This document shows positions 60,401-64,000 of a DNA stretch of 64,000 nucleotides, piece by piece. The first letter of the stretch is position 1. Each line of letters starts with the position of its first letter. The DNA comes from Cladorhizidae sp. MBARI D1340-BT2 (taxonomy: Eukaryota; Porifera; Demospongiae; Poecilosclerida; Cladorhizidae). Location of the stretch: contig JAQNBH010000003.1 in the NCBI GenBank assembly GCA_028752905.1, forward strand, positions 36,330,472-36,394,471, read 5' to 3'. The notes under the pieces were generated by a model that saw nothing but the letters and a program-made list of their open reading frames with translations, had not been told where the DNA came from and ran no database searches. The position numbers and the translations under genes are program-made.

Positions 60401-62542
60401 GCACTACAGGTTCTAAATATTGTGTCGATGACTCTAGAGCACTGCAGGTTCTAAATATTGTGTCGATGACTCTAGAGCACTACAGGTTCTAAATATTGTG
60501 TTGATGACTCTAGAGCACTACAGGTTCTAAATATTGTGTCTGATGACTCTAGAGCACTGCAGGTTCTAAATATTGTGTTGATGACTCTAGAGCACTGCAG
60601 GTTCTAAATATTGTGTTGATGACTCTAGAGCACTGCAGGTTCTAAATATTGTGTTGATGACTCTAGAGCACTACAGGTTCTAAATATTGTGTTGATGACT
60701 CTAGAGCACTGCAGGTTCTAAATATTGTGTTGATGACTCTAGAGCACTACAGGTTCTAAATATTGTGTTGATGACTCTAGAGCACTACAGGTTCTAAATA
60801 TTGTGTTGATGACTCTAGAGCACTGCAGGTTCTAAATATTGTGTTGATGACTCTAGAGCACTACAGGTTCTAAATATTGTGTTGATGACTCTAGAGCACT
60901 ACAGGTTCTAAATATTGTGTTGATGACTCTAGAGCACTACAGGTTCTAAATATTGTGTTGATGACTCTAGAGCACTGCAGGTTCTAAATATTGTGTTGAT
61001 GACTCTAGAGCACTACAGGTTCTAAATATTGTGTTGATGACTCTAGAGCACTACAGGTTCTAAATATTGTGTTGATGACTCTAGAGCACTACAGGTTCTA
61101 AATATTGTGTCGATGACTCTAGAGCACTACAGGTTCTAAATATTGTGTCGATGACTCTAGAGCACTGCAGGTTCTAAATATTGTGTCGATGACTCTAGAG
61201 CACTACAGGTTCTAAATATTGTGTTGATGACTCTAGAGCACTACAGGTTCTAAATATTGTGTCTGATGACTCTAGAGCACTGCAGGTTCTAAATATTGTG
61301 TTGATGACTCTAGAGCACTGCAGGTTCTAAATATTGTGTTGATGACTCTAGAGCACTGCAGGTTCTAAATATTGTGTTGATGACTCTAGAGCACTACAGG
61401 TTCTAAATATTGTGTTGATGACTCTAGAGCACTGCAGGTTCTAAATATTGTGTTGATGACTCTAGAGCACTACAGGTTCTAAATATTGTGTTGATGACTC
61501 TAGAGCACTACAGGTTCTAAATATTGTGTTGATGACTCTAGAGCACTGCAGGTTCTAAATATTGTGTTGATGACTCTAGAGCACTACAGGTTCTAAATAT
61601 TGTGTTGATGACTCTAGAGCACTACAGGTTCTATAGACTTCACCCTGTGCACTTGATATATAGCTTAAAAGATTAGGTCTCACCGTGCGCTTTCTTATAC
61701 TAAAAAATGTTGGGTATGCACAACTATACTGAAGTTGTTGCAGCTAATGCGGGCACCTCGAAACCGGAGTGCTGGTTTTGCAACCGTTGTGCCTCCTGAT
61801 TGGAAAACACTAGACAGATGAAATTAGTACCTGTGGCAAGAGGACGCCCTCTCCATGACCTCATTAGTAGTAAGTAATTGGACGAGCGTGTGCACTTAGT
61901 GTCTGATGGGTAAGGATGGAATTCTTGGTACACCTTGACCACTTTCTCATGTCTCGGTGCCTAAAACACTCATTGTGGGCACCAGAAACTAATTTCAGCG
62001 GCTAACTGGAGCCATGACTATTGGAAAATCAGGCACTGTTGTGAGGAACCCCACTTTAGCTGCATGTAACGTTGGCATAGTTACACCTATGCAACATGTT
62101 TACTATCAAAAGGGAGCACACAGAGAGGTCTATCTTTTGAGCTATACATCAAGTCCACACAGTGGACTATGCAGAAGTACAGAGCTCGAAATTTGACATA
62201 TTATTTTAAGGTAGTCGTTCTAAGGAGCTCCTCCACTAACAAACAACACCCCCAACAGCAACGATCCAATCGATGTCCTACATACCACGCTCCTTCTCCC
62301 TTCCATCACACCACTGTCCCTCGATCACCACCCTCTCCCACACACCACTCACCTCCTCCATGGCGGCATGTTGACCGACGCCACCAGTACAGTAAGCAGT
62401 CCCGTCTCTAATAGCAGCGTATCCCTGGAAACAACAATACAAACAGTGACCAGTTGTGCTAAACCTTGAGCAGCTCTAAATGCTGGGTATTACGAAATCA
62501 ATAATCAACTTACCATTGAAACCACAGGAACACTTGGCCAAC
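15322..62542 (-). CDS. LMF2: Lipase maturation factor 2-like gene (partial, 11 exons)
   Basis: Join of minus-strand exons 62542-62514, 62424-62353, 34927-34777, 32436-32284, 31212-31107, 29669-29490, 27989-27884, 25306-25094, 22557-22482, 16636-16582 and 15435-15322. The product is a polytopic ER membrane protein of the LMF family; LMF1 is needed for folding of dimeric lipases, while the role of LMF2 is less well defined. Diagnostic stretches include [74 protein letters not shown] and [15 protein letters not shown], all collinear with vertebrate LMF2. All introns inferred are GT-AG and phases agree at each junction, with no stop in about 418 codons, so the gene looks functional. The first roughly 125 residues and the C-terminal part (after the LLVGEKEG region) are not found. 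Closer to LMF2 than LMF1 by memory of both families. Confidence 0.93.
15560..16005. repeat. Foldback MITE with an expanded 32-bp tandem core
   Basis: Left arm (15567-15640) contains TTGTATTCACTCGACGTTTC then GACTAGATGCTCTAGCC. The right arm (15905-16000) is its inverse complement. Between them lie about eight units containing GATGAAGGCTAGAGCATCTA, each beginning TCATTATTCC. Shorter copies without the expansion are at 35137-35468 and about 40539-40625. It lies in LMF intron 10. Confidence 0.85.
16006..16581. other. LMF intron 10 sequence, no gene seen
   Basis: Unique-looking AT-rich intronic DNA with only short open frames. Confidence 0.6.
16582..16636 (-). CDS. LMF2: LMF2-like exon 10
   Basis: A 55-bp exon encoding [18 protein letters not shown], matching the E-[FY]-x-YKPG block that precedes the [10 protein letters not shown] motif. 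Acceptor TTCCTACAG, donor GTGGGT, ends in phase 1. Confidence 0.94.
16637..17446. other. LMF intron 9 sequence with a 77-bp duplication
   Basis: Two direct copies of about 77 bp sharing CTGAAGACTTCCAAGGCTGT and GCTGCTCAGAG lie at about 16860-17010. Nothing else is assignable. Confidence 0.6.
17447..17712 (+). repeat. Solo LTR of the gypsy family
   Basis: TGTGACAGTG...GTTACA, over 90% identical by eye to the reverse complement of the LTR at 1382-1643. Flanked by ATTA on both sides (17443-17446 and 17713-17716), consistent with a short target duplication. No internal retroelement sequence adjoins it, so it is probably a product of LTR-LTR recombination. In LMF intron 9, antisense to the gene. 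Confidence 0.88.
17816..19770 (-). pseudogene. Transposase-like gene remnant, family not named
   Basis: Minus-strand pieces in different frames form one decayed protein. They are an acidic N-terminus (about 19640-19770); [18 protein letters not shown] near 19440-19500; the block [48 protein letters not shown] and [20 protein letters not shown] (19050-19350); [17 protein letters not shown] and [20 protein letters not shown] (18830-19000); then [15 protein letters not shown] (about 18040-18080). It ends in a zinc knuckle C-x2-C-x4-H-x4-C ([14 protein letters not shown], 17830-17870). I recall similar repetitive proteins of transposase-like type in aquatic invertebrates but cannot name the superfamily. 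Numerous stops and frameshifts; it is not functional. In LMF intron 9, same strand. Confidence 0.6.
20094..21868. repeat. 20-bp minisatellite, about 88 copies
   Basis: Unit STAGTATRCTACAGAAGTGT with two main variable positions (C/G at the first base and A/G in TATRC). The right part, 21221-21660, shows an 11-unit (220-bp) higher-order pattern repeated twice. Remnants of the array continue after the MITE at 21869-22056. In LMF intron 9. Confidence 0.97.
21869..22056. mobile_element. hAT-related MITE inserted in the 20-bp array
   Basis: Ends CAGGGTTTCATTTA and TATATGAAACCCTG form terminal inverted repeats. The interior has C-rich tracts and AATTGTATTATTAAAATTC shared, in inverse orientation, with the MITEs at 31722-31869 and 34452-34676. 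Array sequence lies on both sides: TCTAA before and CCTAG after, each one transition away from the array word TCTAG, indicating a 5-bp target duplication. Confidence 0.85.
22482..22557 (-). CDS. LMF2: LMF2-like exon 9
   Basis: Encodes [17 protein letters not shown] and ends with GEWQ, the segment that directly follows NSYGLFRR in the family. Its first G completes the Arg codon of exon 8. Acceptor TGTTAG, donor GTGCGG, ends in phase 0. Confidence 0.95.
22627..22875. repeat. 125-bp tandem duplication
   Basis: Two nearly identical direct copies containing CAAGGCATTGAATGTTGGCC and CCAGATGAGGCAAGCCCAGC. It lies in LMF intron 8, about 70 bp upstream of the exon 9 acceptor. Confidence 0.95.
22905..23380. 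repeat. 18-bp minisatellite with shorter variants
   Basis: About 24 to 26 units of GTTAGGCTGTGATAATTA with truncated forms (GTTAGTGTGATAATTA) and some GTCAGTG variants. In LMF intron 8. Confidence 0.93.
23730..23832. repeat. 21/22-bp tandem repeat
   Basis: Between four and five imperfect units of CCTGACCAGCACARRCCAC. In LMF intron 8, between two longer arrays. Confidence 0.85.
23887..25050. repeat. 32-bp minisatellite, about 36 copies
   Basis: Very regular unit containing CAGGACACATATATATCTAG and GGTGCACATC, with CCC/CTC and GGTGCAC/GGCACAC variants. It ends about 45 bp from the exon 8 splice donor at 25093, inside LMF intron 8. Confidence 0.97.
25094..25306 (-). CDS. LMF2: LMF2-like exon 8
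   Basis: Encodes a membrane segment ([17 protein letters not shown]) and ends with the hallmark [10 protein letters not shown], whose last Arg codon is split by the intron (phase 2). A 32-bp array begins about 45 bp past the donor. Confidence 0.96.
25741..26972. repeat. 43-bp minisatellite, about 28 copies
   Basis: Units contain TGGTAGAGGAGAGAGAACTC and CCAAACAGCAGATGTTC. All three minus frames happen to be stop-free, so long open frames (up to 412 codons) occur in parallel. As the unit is not a multiple of three and the array is inside LMF intron 7, these are not genes. Confidence 0.97.
26973..27486. other. LMF intron 7 sequence, no gene seen
   Basis: Unique-looking DNA between two arrays; only short open frames. 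Confidence 0.55.
27487..27871. repeat. 52-bp minisatellite, about 7 copies
   Basis: Units contain CTCAATCTCTGCCCTGAAAG and ATAGAGGACTACTAGAACAG. The last partial unit stops about 12 bp from the exon 7 donor at 27883. Confidence 0.95.
27884..27989 (-). CDS. LMF2: LMF2-like exon 7
   Basis: Encodes [15 protein letters not shown] and a membrane segment [17 protein letters not shown]. Enters in phase 1 and leaves in phase 2; acceptor TTGCTTAG, donor GTGAG. A 52-bp array begins about 12 bp downstream of the donor. Confidence 0.9.
28385..29462. repeat. 26-35-bp minisatellite, about 34 copies
   Basis: Units of GGGTGACATTAGAAACA followed by variable CA/GA-rich spacers (CAGAGAGCAAAGAAA or CACAGCACAAAGAAA). 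Fills most of LMF intron 6 and stops about 30 bp from the exon 6 donor. Confidence 0.95.
29490..29669 (-). CDS. LMF2: LMF2-like exon 6
   Basis: Encodes a less conserved hydrophilic start (KRNEGSSC), a membrane segment ([16 protein letters not shown]) and [15 protein letters not shown]. Phase 1 at both ends; donor GTACGTG. A minisatellite begins about 30 bp inside the following intron. Confidence 0.92.
29670..31106. other. LMF intron 5, no gene; a hAT-family end and a small duplication
   Basis: At 30466 CAGGGTTTCTTTCAGGATTT followed by a G-rich tract matches the end of the local hAT family, but no partner end was identified. A two-copy repeat containing AGAGTAGGTCATCTTTGGGC lies at about 30645-30705. 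Confidence 0.55.
31107..31212 (-). CDS. LMF2: LMF2-like exon 5
   Basis: Encodes [19 protein letters not shown] and the [10 protein letters not shown] region. Two acceptors are possible (31213 or 31201). The upstream one is chosen because VFLQ restores the spacing of the family; both keep the frame. Confidence 0.95.
31305..31440. repeat. Short AGGCTAGGG/GCCCTCCTA tandem repeat
   Basis: About five units of 25-31 bp with CTAGGGATTGCCCTCCTARC in LMF intron 4. Confidence 0.85.
31722..31869. mobile_element. hAT-related MITE
   Basis: Ends CAGGGTTTCATTTAG and ATGGAAACCCTG are inverted repeats. The interior (GAATTTTAATAATACAATTT, G-rich then C-rich tracts) matches the other two MITEs. Flanks GGTAC and GGTAT next to the ends are a plausible decayed 5-bp duplication. 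In LMF intron 4. Confidence 0.8.
32115..32288. repeat. 43-bp tandem duplication of a 5' splice site
   Basis: Four units sharing GGTCATGCAGGTCAWGTACG and TACCTGAG. The last unit includes the end of exon 4 and its donor (minus CTCAG|GTACGTAC). A perfect copy of the donor context is at 32198 and a weaker one (GAGG|GTACGTAC) at 32240; a third has decayed from GT to AT near 32155. Confidence 0.93.
32284..32436 (-). CDS. LMF2: LMF2-like exon 4
   Basis: Encodes [18 protein letters not shown] then [18 protein letters not shown] and a terminal SFLSQ. Phase 0 at both ends. The donor CTCAG|GTACGTA is part of a four-copy 43-bp tandem duplication (32115-32288), so extra donor-like sites lie just inside the intron. 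Confidence 0.96.
32789..33398. repeat. 47/50-bp minisatellite, about 12 copies
   Basis: Units contain GCTAGTAGCCTCACCAGCAG and CTTCTTAGCTGYCTAAAGCT, alternating between ATGCCTG and ATGCCTCTG forms. In LMF intron 3. Confidence 0.95.
33645..34345. repeat. 22-bp minisatellite with many length variants
   Basis: About 32 units built from TGTGCTATGTTGCYTCACAG and shorter relatives. Several plus frames stay open as Cys/Val/Leu-rich repeats, which is a property of the repeat and not evidence of a gene. In LMF intron 3. Confidence 0.93.
34452..34676. mobile_element. hAT-related MITE with internal inverted duplication
   Basis: Starts CAGGGTTTCATTTAG and ends AATGGAACCCTG. AATTTTAATAATACAAATTC occurs once directly and once inverted around a G-run/C-run centre, so the interior can fold back. 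CCTGC directly abuts both ends, giving a perfect 5-bp target duplication. In LMF intron 3. Confidence 0.87.
34777..34927 (-). CDS. LMF2: LMF2-like exon 3
   Basis: Encodes the best conserved LMF stretch, [20 protein letters not shown], followed by [14 protein letters not shown]. Acceptor GCTCTCAG, donor GTGAG, ends in phase 0. Confidence 0.97.
35080..35545. repeat. Foldback MITE (two nested palindromes) with TA microsatellites
   Basis: From about 35137 to 35468 the sequence starts CTCAATGAACTCTTAGTTGA and ends with the inverse complement, CAACTGAGAGTTCATTGAG. Inside are two successive palindromes built on TTGTATTCACTCGATGTTTC and GACTAGATGCTCTAG. It is the same family as 15560-16005 without the expanded core. 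TATATA tracts flank it. Confidence 0.85.
35560..36454 (-). pseudogene. Penelope RT core and linker
   Basis: N-terminal end reads a decayed [19 protein letters not shown] region at about 36340-36420. The first catalytic aspartate is in [20 protein letters not shown] at about 36190-36235. The segment [20 protein letters not shown] (about 35990-36055) is the conserved thumb-side RT motif. The catalytic dyad region reads RYVDDTCIV with a frame change near 35920. [16 protein letters not shown] and [11 protein letters not shown] (35740-35830) are typical of the family C-terminal to the RT. At least two frameshifts are present. Confidence 0.85.
36455..38769 (-). mobile_element. hAT transposon inserted in the Penelope-like element
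   Basis: Complete at both ends. The low end is CAGGGTTTCATACAGG with a G-tract; the high end (minus strand) is CAGTGGTTCATACAGGATTT followed by a G-tract. ATAAT directly abuts both ends (36450-36454 and 38770-38774), a 5-bp target duplication rather than the 8 bp of most hATs. From memory, 5-bp duplications define a hAT5 subgroup. It contains one decayed transposase. Confidence 0.9.
36786..38331 (-). pseudogene. hAT transposase, second copy
   Basis: Starts [17 protein letters not shown] at 38331. The zinc-finger region reads [20 protein letters not shown] and [20 protein letters not shown] (38000-38150). The middle part in 37335-37757 contains [20 protein letters not shown], matching the first hAT copy. 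It then appears to jump to the C-terminal half, since the catalytic core with ADESQD and QTRWLSH found in the 11-13 kb copy is not seen here. The hATC domain (36786-37154) ends with [18 protein letters not shown]. Probably a core-deleted, non-autonomous derivative. Confidence 0.82.
38775..39540 (-). pseudogene. Penelope-like N-terminal region
   Basis: Minus strand, several frames: [10 protein letters not shown] near 39200, [24 protein letters not shown] sequence at about 38910-38970, and [20 protein letters not shown] at 38830-38882. These are the conserved N-terminal RT motifs of Penelope-like elements. Stops and frameshifts are frequent. Confidence 0.78.
39544..40400. mobile_element. Long-arm palindromic (foldback) element
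   Basis: Ends GGGGGGACATCTGCA and TGCAGATGTCCCCCC. The left side has the arm twice in tandem (about 39580-39760 and 39764-40015). The right arm (about 40115-40365) is the inverse complement, about 250 bp, with landmarks TGGACTTGATATATAGCTCA, AAAACCTGCACCCCAAAATC and GCTACGAGTGGCTAGAG. A 100-bp spacer contains CTCTAGAGCA and TTTTCCACCCGCGCGCTTGA. No protein is encoded. It lies at the upstream edge of the Penelope-like remnant; related copies are at 61634-62200 and about 10800-11025. Confidence 0.88.
40401..40883. other. Intron 2 spacer with a partial foldback MITE
   Basis: At about 40539-40625 the words TAACATTACAATAACCTT, TTGTATTCTCTCAACGTTTC and CTAGATGCTGTTTCAAG match one arm of the foldback MITE at 35137. 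The remainder has no recognisable feature. Confidence 0.6.
40884..61633. repeat. Giant 38-bp satellite array inside LMF intron 2
   Basis: About 20.75 kb of head-to-tail 38-bp units, roughly 546 copies including an assembly gap. Each unit has GACTCTAGAGCACTRCAGG followed by an AT-rich half ending in TATTGTGTYGAT. Main variable sites are R (A or G) in CACTRCAGG and the base after GTGT (T, C, rarely G). Some units lose CTCT (GACTAGAGC). Units contain the palindromes CTCTAGAG and AATATT, and CTGCAG in the G form. The middle (about 42.6-49.3 kb) is more homogeneous than either side. It is transcribed only if the LMF gene is read through the full intron; no other role can be read from the sequence. 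Confidence 0.98.
44157..44256. other. Assembly gap (100 N)
   Basis: Exactly 100 N inside the satellite, the usual convention for a gap of unknown size. Units from about 43780 to 44150 carry many single-base indels, unlike the rest, suggesting poor-quality sequence at a contig end. The true array length is therefore unknown. Confidence 0.97.
61634..62200. mobile_element. Diverged copy of the long-arm palindromic element
   Basis: Left arm (61634-61735) has CACTTGATATATAGCTTAAA and GGTCTCACCGTGCGC. The right arm (62075-62195) has GGGAGCACACAGAGAGGTCT and TTTTGAGCTATACATCAAGT. Both are homologous to the arms of 39544-40400. The left arm begins immediately at the end of the 38-bp array. The interior differs from the other copy and contains no recognisable gene. 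Confidence 0.75.
62201..62352. other. Start of LMF intron 2
   Basis: C-rich on the plus strand next to the exon 2 donor; no feature beyond the donor GTGAG. Confidence 0.5.
62353..62424 (-). CDS. LMF2: LMF2-like exon 2
   Basis: Encodes [20 protein letters not shown] and a short basic tail. Acceptor TTTCCAG and donor GTGAG. Phase 2 at both ends, completing the Trp codon of the previous exon. The next intron is about 27.4 kb. Confidence 0.88.
62514..62542 (-). CDS. LMF2: LMF2-like exon 1 of those seen
   Basis: Encodes VGQVFLWFQ plus two bases of the next Trp codon, followed by donor GTAAGT. The 5' limit is uncertain. An AG at 62544-62543 fits as an acceptor after a T-rich tract, but the frame stays open and hydrophobic upstream (MYFIFLLVVVVV, to about 62590), so the exon may be longer. 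Confidence 0.75.
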
Positions 62543-62856
62543 CTTCATAGCAACAACAACAACAACAAGTAAAAAGATGAAATACATGTTTGGCCAAATT
62601 TTTTTTGGGGGGGTCACTAAGAGCAAAAGAACTGGCTTAAAAAAAATTCCAAACTTTTGGCCGGAAAGCACGGCGCATGCTAACCAAACCCACCCCAATG
62701 CTGGTCAAAGTGCGCATTACCATATTTACGGAATGCTAACCACTCGGCACTAGTTAAGGATATAAGTAGTACTAGTTCTAGTGCTGGGCCAGTGCTCGAT
62801 GGAGCCATATTGACCTAGCCATAAAGGCTGCCTGTCATGAGAAACAGCTGCTAGCT
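62543..62856. other. No exon confirmed upstream of LMF exon 1
   Basis: Contains a GTT/AAC microsatellite at about 62550-62570 and homopolymer runs. An open hydrophobic minus frame just upstream of exon 1 could extend that exon, but there is no clear further LMF match. Confidence 0.45.
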
Positions 62857-62861
62857 ACATG

Positions 62862-63690
62862 TCAGAGAGAGAGGGGGGGGGGGGGGGGGGGAGGAGAGAG
62901 AGGAGGAAGTGAAGGAGGGAGGGAGAAAGAGAGAGGAAGAGAAGGAGGGAGAGAGAAAGGAGGAAGTGAAGGAAAGGGGGATAAAGAGAGAGGAGGAAGT
63001 GAAGGAGGGAGGGAGAAAGAGAGAGGAGGAAGTGAAGGAGGAAGTAAGGAGAGAGGAGGAAGTGAAGGAGGGAGGAAGAAAGAGAGAGGAGGAAGTGAAG
63101 GAGGGAGGGAGAAAGAGAGAGGAAGAGAAGGAGGGAGAGAGAAAGGAGGAAGTATAGGAAAGGGGGATAAAGAGAGAGGAGGAAGTGAAGGAGGAAGTAG
63201 TAAGGAGAGAGGAGGAAGTGAAGGAGGAAGTAAGGAGAGAGGAGGAAGTGAAGGAGGAAGTAAGGAGAGAGGAGGAAGTAAGGAGAGAGGAGGAAGTGAA
63301 GGAGGAAGTAAGGAGAGAGGAGGAAGTGAAGGAGGAAGTAAGGAGAGAGGAGGAAGTGAAGGAGGAAGTAAGGAGAGAGGAGGAAGTGAAGGAGGAAGTA
63401 AGGAGAGAGGAGGAAGTGAAGGAGGAAGTGAAGGAGGAAGTAAGGAGAGAGGAGGAAGTGAAGGAGGAAGTAAGGAGAGAGGAGGAAGTGAAGGAGGAAG
63501 TAAGGAGAGAGGAGGAAGTGAAGGAGGAAGTAAGGAGAGAGGAGGAAGTGAAGGAGGAAGTAAGGAGAGAGGAGGAAGTGAAGGAGGAAGTAAGGAGAGA
63601 GGAGGAAGTGAAGGAGGAAGTAAGGAGAGAGGAGGAAGTGAAGGAGGAAGTAAGGAGAGAGGAGGAAGTGAAGGAGGGGGGATAAAGAAT
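62862..63690. repeat. Purine-only minisatellite, 30-bp core unit
   Basis: A plus strand of almost only A and G, with T mainly in GAAGTGAAGG and GAAGTAAGG. The core 30-bp unit contains GAAGTGAAGGAGGAAGTAAG and repeats about 16 times from 63180 on, with more irregular units before. Because the unit is a multiple of three, Glu/Lys-rich (plus) and Leu/Phe/Ser-rich (minus) frames stay open over up to 295 codons. These are not supported as genes. Confidence 0.96.
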
Positions 63691-64000
63691 GAAGGAGAGA
63701 GAGCGACAGACAGCTGTTAATGTGTATGAGCAGATAGTTCACAGTACAGGATGAGCTAACTTCTCACTTGTGGTATATTGACAGCAAATGCACAGGGCAA
63801 AAAGATATTGTCACGTTGCGTTGAAGCATGCCACTTATTGGAGGAGATTCCAAGTCAACACACCCTCAAAGTGGTTACCACTTTGCACCTCCAGTGAAAC
63901 TCTCCAATACAGAGCTATGAGACAACTGTTTGGATTATAATATTGCAATAAAGACATGCTCCAGTGCCTTGTATTAGATGTAATGGTCATGTAGTCTTGT
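63691..64000. other. No feature recognised
   Basis: Unique-looking DNA without a supported open frame or LMF exon on the minus strand. Confidence 0.5.

Noticed and set aside
40884..61633. CRISPR array
   Set aside because: Units are head-to-tail with no unique spacers, and the sequence is a eukaryotic intron.
62855..63742. A 295-codon Leu/Phe/Ser-rich minus frame and a 166-codon Glu/Lys-rich plus frame
   Set aside because: Both are translations of a purine-only 30-bp repeat; no domain, conserved flank or splice context supports coding.

Overview
The window is metazoan-type nuclear DNA: an intron-split gene, a Ty3/gypsy fragment with its LTR plus a solo LTR, a Penelope-like element, two hAT transposase copies with derived MITEs, a piggyBac fragment and a very large amount of minisatellite DNA. 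The mix and the AT-rich introns suit a marine invertebrate (a sponge or cnidarian is plausible), but no marker here settles the phylum. There is no prokaryotic gene organisation, no CRISPR array and no recognisable tRNA or rRNA.

The one clearly intact host gene is a lipase maturation factor (LMF2-type ER membrane protein) on the minus strand. Eleven exons can be placed between 62542 and 15322. All inferred boundaries are GT-AG, and the reading phase carries through every junction without a stop, giving about 418 codons. The N-terminal exons lie above 62.5 kb (possibly outside the window) and the C-terminal exons below 15.3 kb; neither was found. Intron 2 spans about 27.4 kb, and nearly every intron carries its own private tandem array.

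Layout. 0-1.4 kb: microsatellite and unremarkable DNA. 1.4-4.9 kb: decayed minus-strand gypsy pol with its 3' LTR. 5.4-6.7 kb: GC-richer degenerate coding remnant of unknown family. 7.8-8.2 kb: piggyBac fragment. 8.3-10.5 kb: minisatellites and a possible BEN-like C-terminal fragment. 11.0-13.8 kb: decayed hAT. 13.9-15.2 kb: 49-bp array. 15.3-34.9 kb: LMF exons 11 to 3, separated by arrays, MITEs, a solo LTR and an unnamed transposase-like remnant. 35-40.5 kb (intron 2): foldback MITEs, a Penelope-like element split by a hAT copy, and a long-arm palindromic element. 40.9-61.6 kb: a single 38-bp satellite array of about 546 units with a 100-N gap. 61.6-62.2 kb: a second palindromic element abutting the array. 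62.35-62.54 kb: LMF exons 2 and 1. 62.9-63.7 kb: purine-strand array.

The most unusual points are the >20-kb satellite inside one intron of an apparently functional gene, a tandem duplication of a 5' splice site in intron 4, the tendency of arrays to begin within tens of bases of 5' splice sites, and a hAT/MITE family with 5-bp target duplications, one copy of which landed inside a minisatellite and so exposes its target site.
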